A stretch of 64,000 nt of DNA from Helicobacter macacae MIT 99-5501 (GCF_000507845.1 NZ_KI669455.1:450231-514230), one strand, 5' to 3'; counted from the stretch's first letter, positions 16,115 through 24,997 are shown. The notes: a model not told the origin generated them from the letters alone. Numbers and translations: made by a program.

Positions 16115-16370
16115 AAGCCCCCTCCCTCTGCGGAGGGGGTTTGGGGGTGGGTATCTTTTGCGCTATCAAAAACACAAGTAGCCCAAAAACTCGTCATTGC
16201 TAGAAATTACCAAAGAAACTTCACTTCGTTTGTTTTGCCACGATTGCACTCTTTCGCGTGGAATCTCACAATGACGAAAGTATTTGCATTACTACCAAGT
16301 TGTTAGCTTAGCTTAAAATTCAAAGTGGAAATTACCCACCCCCAAACCCCCTCCGCTTAAGGGGGGGGGG
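16115..16370 (-). mobile_element. MITE-like palindromic element, copy 4 (inverted, short)
   Basis: This 256-bp copy has the best-preserved ends: left 16115-16152 and right 16334-16370 share a perfect inverted core of about 24 bp (GCGGAGGGGGTTTGGGGGTG, then GGTA). The interior, read on the minus strand, matches copies 1-3 (AACAACTTGGTAGTAATGCA, then a CGTCATTGTGAG...CAATCGTGGCA unit), so the element is inverted relative to them. The right end runs into G10 (16361-16370). It has one main palindromic unit instead of three or four. Confidence 0.75.
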
Positions 16371-16422
16371 AAATAATAAGTATCACAAAAATATCACAAA
16401 ATCAACTCGCCTTAAATAAATT

Positions 16423-17154
16423 TCACGCAGGTGGCAAAGTAACAGGTGGCAAGACATATAGTGGCTCACAAGGAGAGCCAAAAAGTGAAATATCAAGCCT
16501 GCGCGGGAATCTAAACTCAAAGCTAGAATCAAAAATTACCCTTTTTGCACTATCTGCTTTTGCACCACCCACTTTAGCACTATCCGCACTAGAGCTCACG
16601 CTAGCCATTTTGGCAAAGCCAAAATCCACACCACTATCCCTTGCGCTATCCACCACGCCTCCCACACTAGAATACAAATCTTTTGGCACTTCGCTTGATA
16701 CCGCGCCTAGTCCTGCACTAGAGCCAAAATCTTTTTTTTTCACACTGATATTTTGACTAGCATTTTGCCTAGATTTTTCACTAGGTTTAAGCACCTCGTC
16801 CAAAAACACACACTCTATCTCATTATCACGCTTGATAAAATACCGCTTCCCAAAGGCAAATATCGCTACCTCTCCAAGCAAATCAAAACTATCACAAGCC
16901 CTTAGCTCTATGCCCTCCACCACTTCCAAAGTATGCAAAAAAGTATGCGCTAGCTTTAGCGCACTTAGATTCCCCGGACCGCGTGCATAATACACCGCTT
17001 TTGGTGTGATATGTTTTGCTTTTAGCTCGCACTGCATCGCGTGCAGTGCGTCCAAAGTCTTGCCCTCTTTTTTTTCCTCATAGATGAGATTCCTATCTTT
17101 GTAAACCCCATAATACAAAGGCGAGTTTATACACACTAGCACGATTTCATACAT
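16423..17154 (-). CDS. tsaB: TsaB-like protein (tRNA t6A biosynthesis)
   Basis: TsaB is the scaffold partner of TsaD/TsaE in making threonylcarbamoyl-adenosine at A37 of ANN-decoding tRNAs. From ATG 17154 the protein has 243 residues: MYEIVLVCINSPLYYGVYKD (first strands of the ASKHA fold) and YYARGPGNLSALKLAHTFLHTL (the conserved GPGxxTxLR-like segment). After residue about 135 it degenerates into a Ser/Ala/Asp-rich tail. I chose 17154 because AGGAAG lies just upstream and the fold begins there; a longer in-frame start at 17313 would add a Lys/Asn-rich leader. It follows thrB, the order I recall in H. pylori. Confidence 0.78.
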   Translation of the reverse strand: MYEIVLVCINSPLYYGVYKDRNLIYEEKKEGKTLDALHAMQCELKAKHITPKAVYYARGPGNLSALKLAHTFLHTLEVVEGIELRACDSFDLLGEVAIFAFGKRYFIKRDNEIECVFLDEVLKPSEKSRQNASQNISVKKKDFGSSAGLGAVSSEVPKDLYSSVGGVVDSARDSGVDFGFAKMASVSSSADSAKVGGAKADSAKRVIFDSSFEFRFPRRLDISLFGSPCEPLYVLPPVTLPPA

Positions 17155-17320
17155 TGGACTTCCTAAATGCTTTCTTTTAAAATTCTTGTTTGGATTTGCT
17201 TGCAAGATTTTGCCTACATTTTTTGTGGATTTTTTACAAAAGTTATTTTTTCTTATTTTTTCTAAAATTTTTTTACACAAATTTTTGTCGCAGATTTTTT
17301 CTACACAAACCATTTTTTAA

Positions 17321-18256
17321 TCATTTTTCTAGTTTTATTCCCTCATTATCTAGTCCCATTTCTACCACGCGAAGTTTGCCAAACTTCGCACTTAGCGCAT
17401 CAAAAAGTCTTTTTGTATCATCTTCTAAGCATAGGCTAAGGAAGCTTGAGCCACTGCCAGATAGCGTGCTTAAAATCGCTCCGTTTTCTAGGGCACATTT
17501 TTGCACGGCAAATAGCACGGGAGTGGAGCGCATTCTGCGCTCTTGATGAAACCTATCCCTACTTGCTTGTCGCACCAAATCCCACTTTTCTTGCATTATA
17601 GACGCTACTAGAAGTGAAGCGTGAGAGAGATTATACACAGCGTCATTGAAGCTGTATTTTTTGGGCAGGCTTTGGCGAGAAATCTTTGTCGAAGTCGAGC
17701 GGTGCGGGATAACCATAACCGCACGCAAACAGCTAGGCATATTATGCTTGATATGAAGCACTTTTCCTCTATCTTTGCCCTCGCCCAGCATAGCGACATT
17801 TAGCCCGCCAAATGTCGCAGGAGTGATATTATCAGGGTGTGGCTCATAACTCAAAGCCTTTTGCACGATAGAGTCCCTATCAAGCTGCAAGCCCAAAGCC
17901 CTATACGCCGCGCTAATCGCACCGATGATGATAGCCGAGCTAGAGCCCATACCGCGCGAAATGGGAATCTTGTTGTGAAATACAAAGCGATATTGTGGCT
18001 GCCCCTTGCCTTTGGCGTATTCCTCATTTAGCATTCTTATGGTTTTATAAAACACCTTGACAAACATATTATCCACGATAAACCGCTTCACACCCTCGCC
18101 CTCGCCATAAATCTCTATGCTTGTCGCACTTGCAGGATAGAGGCTAAACTCATTGCGAAAATCTAGGCTAAGTCCTAGCACATCTAAGCCCGGTCCTAGA
18201 TTTGCACTTGTAGCAGGCACGCTGATAGAAAAAGGTGTTGTGAAGTCTGTCGGCAT
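17321..18256 (-). CDS. thrB: Homoserine kinase
   Basis: This GHMP-family kinase phosphorylates homoserine in threonine biosynthesis. The 311-residue protein shows the family opening VPATSANLGPGLDVLGLSL, the ATP-binding glycine-rich motif ISRGMGSSSAII (residues about 95-107), and the C-terminal substrate motif AILSTLSGSGSSFLSLC. Upstream is a 296-bp divergent gap shared with icd. Confidence 0.95.
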   Translation of the reverse strand: MPTDFTTPFSISVPATSANLGPGLDVLGLSLDFRNEFSLYPASATSIEIYGEGEGVKRFIVDNMFVKVFYKTIRMLNEEYAKGKGQPQYRFVFHNKIPISRGMGSSSAIIIGAISAAYRALGLQLDRDSIVQKALSYEPHPDNITPATFGGLNVAMLGEGKDRGKVLHIKHNMPSCLRAVMVIPHRSTSTKISRQSLPKKYSFNDAVYNLSHASLLVASIMQEKWDLVRQASRDRFHQERRMRSTPVLFAVQKCALENGAILSTLSGSGSSFLSLCLEDDTKRLFDALSAKFGKLRVVEMGLDNEGIKLEK

Positions 18257-18470
18257 TTTGGATTCTCCGTTTTTGCTTTTATTGCTTAGCTTGTGGTGTT
18301 TTGTAATTATCTAATTTGCTTTAAAAAACAAACGCACATTATAACGCATTCTTTTGCTACAAATGCGGATTTTCTTTTGCGCGTATTCTCTAAGCAAATA
18401 AAATCCTGCAAAAATCCAAAGTAAATTTTATAAAAGGTAAAAAATTTTTTCACAAAACATAATGATATTT

Positions 18471-18479
18471 TGCTATACT
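18471..18479 (+). promoter_or_regulatory. Extended -10 promoter element for icd
   Basis: TGCTATACT is a good extended -10 box (TGN plus TATACT), preceded by an A/T-rich tract, about 75 bp before the icd start. Epsilonproteobacterial sigma-70 promoters typically have a strong -10 and a poor -35, as here. Confidence 0.55.
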
Positions 18480-18552
18480 TTTTGACATTTCTTAAAGCTA
18501 TTATTTGGCTTTAGCAAATCCTTGCATTCCAAATCTCAAAAAAGGACACACA

Positions 18553-20760
18553 ATGAAAATCACCTACACATTGACAGACGAATCCCCAGCTCTAGCGACT
18601 TACTCGTTCCTCCCCATTGCAAAGGCATTTTGCAATCACGCTAGCATAGAAATTGCCACAAGCGATATTTCGCTATCTGCGCGAGTTTTAGCGCAATTTC
18701 CTGAACTCCTAAAAGATTCCCAGCGCGTCCCTGACACGCTTGGCGCACTTGGCAAACTCGTGCAAGAAAAGGACTGCAACCTTATCAAAACGCCCAATAT
18801 TTCCGCTTCCATTCCGCAGCTAAAAGCCACGATAAAAGAGCTCCAAAGCAAAGGTTATAATGTGCCAGAATTCCCCGATGAGCCAAAAGATGACGCACAA
18901 AAGGCAATCAAAGAAAAATACCAAAAAGTGCTAGGAAGCGCGGTAAATCCCGTGCTTCGCGCAGGAAATTCTGACAGACGCAGCACAAAGGCAGTCAAAG
19001 ACTACGCGCGTAAAAACCCATATCGCACAATTCCCTTTGATAAAAACTCCAAAACCATTGTAAGCTATATGAAAGATGGCGACTTTTTTGACAACGAAAA
19101 GGCAGTGCTCATAGCCAAGCCCACAAACGCTAAAATCATATTCAAAGATTCAAATGGCAATGTAGCCACGCTAAAAGAAAACCTCAAATTAGAAAAAGAT
19201 GAGATTTTGGACGCGACATTTATGGATAGTGCGAAGCTCTATGAGTTTTACAAAGCCCAAATCGCGCTATGCAAAAAAGAGGGGATTTTGTTTTCCCTCC
19301 ACCTCAAAGCCACGATGATGAAAGTAAGCGACCCTGTGCTCTTTGGCTATGCTGTGAGGGCGTATTTTGAAGAGATTTTTGAGAGATTTGGCGATGAGCT
19401 AAACGCATTAGGCGTAAATCCAAACAACGGCGTAGCTGAAATCCTAAGCAAGATTGAATCTAGCCCTAAAAAAAGTGAGATTCTCGCGCTCTACAACGAG
19501 ATTTTGCAAAAATCCGCCAAAATCTCAATGGTAAATTCTGACAAAGGCATCACAAATCTCCACATTCCAAGCGATGTGATTGTCGATGCTTCAATGCCCG
19601 CTATGCTAAAAAATGGCGCGAAGCTCTGGGATAGCTCGGGCAAAGAGTGCGACACAAACGCGGTAATCCCCGATAAAACCTACGCCACGATTTATGAAGC
19701 CGTAATCGAGGATTTGCACAAAAACGGCACACTAGAGCCAAGTAAGCTAGGGAGCGTAAGCAATGTCGGGCTAATGGCAAAAAAAGCCCAAGAATACGGC
19801 AGCCACGATAAAACTTTCATCGCGCCAAGTGATGGCGAGTTTAGCATACTCGATGAGAGTGGCAACGCGCTTTTAAGCCACAAAGTGCGCAAAGGCGACA
19901 TTTATCGCGCAAATCAAGCAAAGATTGACGCGGTGCTAAATTGGATAGATTTAGGCATTGAGAGAGCCGAGCTAACGGGTGAGAAGGCGATTTTTTGGCT
20001 TGATGAAAAACGCGCGAGTAATAAAATAATGGCTGAAATTGTGCGCAAACGACTAAGCGAAAAGGGCAAATCTATGGAGATTCTCGCTCCCAAAGAAGCG
20101 TGCCTAGCCTCCCTAGCCCTAATCCGCGCAGGGAAAAACGCCATAAGCATTACGGGCAATGTGTTGCGCGATTATCTCACCGATTTGTTCCCAATTCTAG
20201 AGCTTGGCACAAGTGCTAAAATGCTCTCCGTTGTGCCTATGCTAAATGGCGGGGCGATGTTTGAGACAGGGGCGGGAGGAAGTGCACCTAAGCAAGTCGA
20301 GCAGCTCGTAGAGGAAAACCACTTACGCTGGGATAGCTTGGGCGAGTTTCTCGCACTTCAGGCGAGTCTAGAATTTTACGCACAGCGCAACAGCAATGCA
20401 AAGGCAAAAGTCCTAGCAGACGCCCTAGATAGCGCGATAGGACAATGGCTAGATAACAACAAAGCCCCCTCGCGCAAAGTCGGCGAGGACGACAACCGCA
20501 CAAGCCATTTTTACCTAGCAATGTATTTTGCTCGCGCGCTTGCGAATCAAAGCGCGGATTCACAAATCTCCACCTTTTTTGGCGCGGTGGCAAGTGAGCT
20601 CGAATCAAACGAGCAATCTATCCGCGCGGAATTTAACGGTGCACAGGGCAAAAAGGTAGATTTGGGTGGCTACTATAAGCTCGATGATGATAAGTGCAAT
20701 GGCATAATGCGACCGAGCAAGGTGTTTAATGCGGTAATCGAAAAAATCGCAAAAGGGTAG
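18553..20760 (+). CDS. icd: Monomeric NADP+-dependent isocitrate dehydrogenase
   Basis: The enzyme oxidatively decarboxylates isocitrate to 2-oxoglutarate in the TCA cycle. At 735 residues it belongs to the monomeric IDH-II family. Landmarks are TYTLTDESPALATYSFLPI at the N-terminus, NPVLRAGNSDRRSTKAVK near residue 135-150, LFSLHLKATMMKVSDP near 255-270, and GGAMFETGAGGSAPKQ near 570-585. ATG 18553 has AAAGGAC just upstream. H. pylori uses the unrelated dimeric enzyme, while Campylobacter uses this monomeric type. Confidence 0.96.
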   Translation: MKITYTLTDESPALATYSFLPIAKAFCNHASIEIATSDISLSARVLAQFPELLKDSQRVPDTLGALGKLVQEKDCNLIKTPNISASIPQLKATIKELQSKGYNVPEFPDEPKDDAQKAIKEKYQKVLGSAVNPVLRAGNSDRRSTKAVKDYARKNPYRTIPFDKNSKTIVSYMKDGDFFDNEKAVLIAKPTNAKIIFKDSNGNVATLKENLKLEKDEILDATFMDSAKLYEFYKAQIALCKKEGILFSLHLKATMMKVSDPVLFGYAVRAYFEEIFERFGDELNALGVNPNNGVAEILSKIESSPKKSEILALYNEILQKSAKISMVNSDKGITNLHIPSDVIVDASMPAMLKNGAKLWDSSGKECDTNAVIPDKTYATIYEAVIEDLHKNGTLEPSKLGSVSNVGLMAKKAQEYGSHDKTFIAPSDGEFSILDESGNALLSHKVRKGDIYRANQAKIDAVLNWIDLGIERAELTGEKAIFWLDEKRASNKIMAEIVRKRLSEKGKSMEILAPKEACLASLALIRAGKNAISITGNVLRDYLTDLFPILELGTSAKMLSVVPMLNGGAMFETGAGGSAPKQVEQLVEENHLRWDSLGEFLALQASLEFYAQRNSNAKAKVLADALDSAIGQWLDNNKAPSRKVGEDDNRTSHFYLAMYFARALANQSADSQISTFFGAVASELESNEQSIRAEFNGAQGKKVDLGGYYKLDDDKCNGIMRPSKVFNAVIEKIAKG

Positions 20761-20980
20761 TGGCAATTCGTTCTGGGGCATACAATTTGCGTTATTTTGG
20801 CGACAAAATTTCGCTCGATAGACGCTTTAGTCTTATCTCGCTTATTTCGCGCCAAAACAACGCAAAGCCACACCGCCATTACTTCGATTGTTGTTTTAGC
20901 TGTCGCTTTGCAACAAGAAAAATAGCCAATTTTTGCTACAATAGCGATTTTATTTTGTATTTCATTTATGGGGAAACACA
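20761..20980. other. Gap between icd and the modification island, no gene seen
   Basis: The 220-bp gap shows no convincing gene. It holds inverted GCGTTATTTTGGCG / CGCGCCAAAACAACGC words (about 20789-20861) that can form a hairpin, and TGCTACAAT (20933-20941), a good extended -10 about 40 bp before the methyltransferase start. Confidence 0.45.
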
Positions 20981-22148
20981 ATGGCAAAAAATGCAAACTT
21001 GCATAGCGCAAAGAACGCTAAAAAAGATGAGTTCTACACGCAACTTGCGGATATAGAAAACGAGCTAAAACACTACGAAAGTCATTTTAAAGATAAAGTG
21101 GTGTATTGTAACTGCGATGACCCTTTGGCGAGTAATTTTTTCAAATACTTTTTTTTAAATTTCAAACATTTGGAGCTAAAAGAGCTTATCACCACTTGCT
21201 ATAAAAGTCAAAATTTCCGTGAGGTTAGCAGTGAGGATTCGCCTAAAAAGGCTTACTGCTTGCGAATCCACAAAGATAATGACATAAGCGACCCTGCAAA
21301 AGTGCCTCTGCCCGAGCTTGAGCAACTACTCTCTCTCTCTCTCTCTCTCTCGTAGCCCCACGCAAGATAGCAAGTTATTAGAAACCTTTGAGGCAAATAA
21401 GCATTTATTAGAATCCAAAACCACACCCCTAAATTCTGATAAAGCACAAAGCAAAACTTCACAAAATCTCTTTGAAATATATGAGGACAAAGACTTAGGT
21501 AATGCTGGGGATTTTCGCTCAAGCGATTGCATAGAGTTATTAAAACAAAGCGATATTGTGGTAACCAATCCGCCATTTTCTCTATTCCGCGAATATGTCG
21601 CGCAATTAGTGGAATATGATAAAAAATTTGTGATTATAGGACACCAAAATTCTATTACTTATAAAGAAATTTTTAAGTTAATTAAAGAAAATAAAATTTG
21701 GCTTGGTATGGGATTTAGAGGTGGTGCAGGACATTTCATCAATGTGCATTATGAGGATTATGCAACAGCTGGAAATCATATAGAGGGAATGATACGAGTT
21801 TCTGGAGTAATTTGGCTTACAAATTTAGATATTAAAAAACGGCACGAGATTTTAGAGACTATCCACTCTTATGCTAAAACACCTGAAAAATATCCCAAAT
21901 ACGATAATTATGACGCGATAAATGTGGATAAAACAAATGAGATTCCTATGGATTATGAGGGCGTTATGGGAGTTCCGATAACATTTATGGATAAATATAA
22001 CCCTGAACAGTTTGAGATTTTAGGAATTATGAATACAGGTGAAGTTAACGATGGTATTAGATACAAAAATACGCCACACGGACGCCCGATAATAAGGGGC
22101 ATTGAAAAGTATTTAAGAATTCTTATTAAAAAACGAAAGGATAAATAA
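20981..22148 (+). CDS. EcoRI-type adenine DNA methyltransferase, frameshifted OFF by a (CT)11 tract
   Basis: The first frame (20981-21355) gives 124 residues beginning AKNANLHSAKNAKKDEFYTQ, with VVYCNCDDPLASNFFKYFF, the known N-terminal signature of EcoRI-family N6-adenine methyltransferases. It then runs through Leu-Ser repeats into TAG 21353. The rest of the protein is in another frame up to TAA 22146, with catalytic motif IV as VVTNPPFSLFREY. Frame arithmetic: adding one CT (12 units) or removing two (9 units) joins the frames into about 389 residues, so this copy is OFF at 11. The stop overlaps the start of the DUF262-HNH gene (TAATG). The region is noticeably A/T-richer than its neighbours. 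Confidence 0.88.
21329..21350 (+). repeat. (CT)11 dinucleotide tract inside the methyltransferase gene
   Basis: Eleven uninterrupted CT units (21329-21350) followed by CG. The tract encodes alternating Leu-Ser in one frame. Slipped-strand changes by one unit shift the frame. Confidence 0.97.
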
Positions 22149-23263
22149 TGAAAATAGAATTACAAAAAATAAAAATTAAAGAGTTAGTGGAAGGTTATGA
22201 GCGCGATGAGGAAAGTGGCGAAGTAGTGGGATATGGTGGCAGACTAAATATCCGCCCAGCCTATCAAAGAGAATTTGTCTATAAAGCTAAACAACGCGAT
22301 GAAGTGATTCGCACAATTTTTAAGGGATTTCCGCTTAATTCTATTTATTGGGTAAAAAACGGCGAGGATTCTTATGAAGTGCTTGACGGACAGCAGCGCA
22401 CGATAAGCATTTGTGATTATCACAATGGCGATTTTAGCGTAGATGAGCAGTATTTTCATAATTTAGCGCAGGATAAAAAAGAGCAGTTTTTAAGTTATGA
22501 ACTTATGGTGTATGTGTGCGAGGGCGAGGAAAGCGAGAAGTTAGAGTGGTTTAGAGTGATAAATATCGCAGGTGAAAAGCTCACCGAGCAAGAGCTACGA
22601 AACGCCATATATGTAAGCGCGTGGCTAAGTGATGCAAAAAGGAGATTTAGTAAGCGCAAATCACTTGCGGAGCAAAAAGGTGGAAGGTATTTGAAGTGTG
22701 AGAGTTTGAGGCAGGAGTATTTGGAGAAAGCGATTGCTTGGAGAGTAAATAAAAGAGATGATAAGGCGATTTGTGAGTATATGGGCAAAAATGCCAAAGA
22801 TTCTAAAAATGCTGATGAGCTGTGGGGATATTTTTGTGCGGTGATTGATTGGGTGGAGATGAAATTCCCAAAATATCGCAATGAAATGAAAGGCTTAGAG
22901 TGGGGGATTTTTTACAATAAATACAAAGATAAGCCACTAGATGCCACAGAGCTTGAAGCTAAAATCGCAGAACTAATGCAAGATAGCGAAGTGGGGGACA
23001 AAAAGGGAATCTATGAATATGTGCTAAGCGGAGATGAAAAGCATTTGAGTTTGAGGGCGTTTGATGAAAATACAAGGCGCGAAGTGTATGAAAAGCAAGG
23101 GGGAATTTGTGCGAATAAAAAATGTCCTAACGCTGGACAAAAATTTGAAATAGGAGAAATGGAAGCCGACCATATAAAGGCTTGGAGTAAGGGTGGGAAA
23201 ACGACTATTGAAAATTGTCAAATGCTCTGCCGCGAATGCAATCGCACAAAAGGCGCGAAGTAG
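22148..23263 (+). CDS. DUF262 (GmrSD-like N-terminal) plus HNH endonuclease
   Basis: The 371-residue protein has a ParB/DUF262 domain at the N-terminus, with the hallmark DGQQRT (residues 80-85) after RPAYQREFVYKAKQRDEVIRTI. The C-terminal HNH nuclease spans residues about 320-371: CANKKCP, then ADHIKAWSKGG with the catalytic His, then ENCQMLCRECNRTKG with the zinc-binding C-x2-C. DUF262 domains in GmrSD and related systems hydrolyse NTP and sense modified DNA. Its start overlaps the methyltransferase stop by one base, so translation is coupled. Together they suggest a restriction-modification or modification-dependent defence pair. The target sequence is unknown. Confidence 0.87.
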   Translation: MKIELQKIKIKELVEGYERDEESGEVVGYGGRLNIRPAYQREFVYKAKQRDEVIRTIFKGFPLNSIYWVKNGEDSYEVLDGQQRTISICDYHNGDFSVDEQYFHNLAQDKKEQFLSYELMVYVCEGEESEKLEWFRVINIAGEKLTEQELRNAIYVSAWLSDAKRRFSKRKSLAEQKGGRYLKCESLRQEYLEKAIAWRVNKRDDKAICEYMGKNAKDSKNADELWGYFCAVIDWVEMKFPKYRNEMKGLEWGIFYNKYKDKPLDATELEAKIAELMQDSEVGDKKGIYEYVLSGDEKHLSLRAFDENTRREVYEKQGGICANKKCPNAGQKFEIGEMEADHIKAWSKGGKTTIENCQMLCRECNRTKGAK

Positions 23264-23313
23264 TATATCAAGGAGTTTTTATAAAATAGTGGCGTAAAGT
23301 CAAGCGTGAGCGC

Positions 23314-23499
23314 GTGAAGTGGGGGATTTCACAGCTCGCACTCGCGCAGATTTTGGGACATAAGTCGCCAAATTATATCGCCAAGATTGAGACGCGCAAA
23401 CACGGCGTGTGCTACAATCTGCACCACCTTTTCATCATCGCCACCGAGTTTGATATGGACTTGCGCGACTTGCTGCCAAATACAAAGGAAGCAAAATAA
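23314..23499 (+). CDS. Small XRE/Cro-type regulator, N-terminus possibly degraded
   Basis: From GTG 23314 it encodes 61 residues: GISQLALAQILGHKSPNYIAKIE is a helix-turn-helix, followed by DLRDLLPN, typical of small XRE regulators such as restriction-modification controller proteins. The frame upstream (WRKVKRERVKW) still looks like helix 1, but is cut by TAG at 23287. AAGGAG at 23270-23275 is ideally placed for a start at 23281, where the codon is ATA. The original start may therefore be mutated and the gene partly inactive. It lies 50 bp after the HNH gene. Confidence 0.6.
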   Translation: MKWGISQLALAQILGHKSPNYIAKIETRKHGVCYNLHHLFIIATEFDMDLRDLLPNTKEAK

Positions 23500-23783
23500 C
23501 AAAACTTAATCGCCTATTTAGTGGCAAATCAAAATCGTAAAATTTGGTTTTTATGATTCGTGCTTAAAATGATAGATTTTGCTACCCATTTCATTTTATT
23601 TTTTGACAATCATCTAGCATTTTTGCCACAAAAACATAGATAAAATCCGCATTTATGTATTACAATACGAGTTTTGCTTAGCTAAAAAGCTAGCTAGATT
23701 TTGACTTGTGCAATTTTTGGGCGTAAAATAAGCCATCAATGAATATTGCAAAACGATAAGAATATCTAATGAGGTAGCAAGAG
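23500..23783. other. Gap between the XRE gene and pldA, no gene seen
   Basis: A 284-bp A/T-rich stretch with no convincing gene. It contains TATGTATTACAATACGAG (TACAAT at about 23658) as a possible promoter for pldA. Confidence 0.35.
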
Positions 23784-24973
23784 GTGAAAAAAGAATCAAT
23801 AAAAATTTTTAAGTATTTTTGCGTTTTTGCGCTAGTGGTAGAATCTTGCACACTAGAATCAAGCACGCTAAAATCAGGCGTGCCACAATCAGGCGCGACA
23901 CAATCAAGCATACTGCAACCAAATAGAGACTCTTGGCAAAATCTTTTGCGAAGCACTCCAAAGCCAACTTCCCAAGCAAATCCACAAAGCATTTTGCAAC
24001 CAAATCCGCAAACCAACCCACAAACTATTTTAAATCCACAAACCACCCTAAGCCCCACTTCACAATCGATTTTGCAAGACACTACGGCACAAACTGACAA
24101 ACCCAAAAACACATTTTTGCACAAAACAAAAGCACGCTTTTTCTCTCCCGCACTTACAAAGAGCGTGCCCAAAAAGCGCAGAATTCTTACAAATACTATA
24201 TGCAGATTTTTGAGCACGAGGGGACTTATTTTTTGTTTTATCACAGCTTCACGCCTGTGTGGGGGATAAACGATAGAAACGAGCTAAAATTCCAGCTAAG
24301 CGCGAAAATCCCTATTTGGCGTGGGGCTTTTTGGAGTAAGGGGAGTTTGTTTTTTGGCTACACGCAGACTATGTGGTTTCAGCAGTTTAATTTCCGCTAC
24401 TCTAGCCCCGTGCGAGATACAGACTACAAGCCAAGTATTTTTTACTCATATCCTGTGGGGGTGGAGATTTTGGGAGGGAGACTAGAAGAAGTGCGATTTG
24501 GATTTTTGCATTATAGCAATGGCATAGGCGGGGAAGAGTGCAAGAGAGAATCCTTTGAAGACCCTACGCCTAGCGATTGTCGCTCGCGAAGTGCTGCAAA
24601 TCGACTAATGCTAGAGGCGATATGGGAGAGGGATTTTGGCAATGTCAAAAAGCAGCACAATTTGGGTGTGCATATCAGTGCTTGGCCCTATATCCAGCAG
24701 CGCAAGGACAATATAGACTTGCCAGAGTATATGGGCTATGCAAATATCAAGCTCTACTACAGGCACTCACGGCATTTAGCTGAAGTGCATTTTACGCCAT
24801 TGCTTGCAGACTATGCTCGCTATCACGCAAGTGTGCGACTAGGATATGCTTTTGGGCTAAATGATTTTACTTCGCTTTATGTGCAGTATTTTTATGGCTA
24901 TGGAGACAATCTATATGAGTATAATCACATCTCTCATAGGCTAGGCATAGGACTTCGCGTAAGGAGTTTTTAG
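23784..24973 (+). pseudogene. pldA: Outer-membrane phospholipase A, frameshifted
   Basis: OMPLA hydrolyses outer-membrane phospholipids. The first frame (GTG 23784 to 24269) gives a signal-like N-terminus and a Gln/Pro/Ser-rich repeat segment (NPQSILQPNPQTNPQ). The enzyme domain is in another frame to TAG 24971: NELKFQLSAKIPIWRG, then FLHYSNG with catalytic His and Ser, ANRLM with the catalytic Asn, and YGYGDNLYEYNHISHRLGIGLRV at the end, all matching E. coli PldA segment by segment. A single-base loss (or two-base gain) somewhere in 24098-24232 explains the shift; no long homopolymer is there. Either the gene is broken or the base call is wrong. The low-complexity N-terminal segment is not usual for PldA. 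Confidence 0.8.
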
Positions 24974-24997
24974 ATTTTGCACAAAAGCAAAAATCTA
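24971..24997 (+). terminator. Hairpin between convergent pldA and the 25025 gene
   Basis: TAGATTTTGC (24971-24980) pairs with GCAAAAATCTA (24987-24997), one bulge, 6-nt loop. The left arm includes the pldA stop codon. A-rich and T-rich flanks suit a two-way terminator. Confidence 0.5.

Noticed and set aside
17155-17313. Upstream extension of tsaB
   Set aside because: The added residues are a Lys/Asn/Cys-rich stretch unlike the family, and ATG 17154 has AGGAAG at good spacing.
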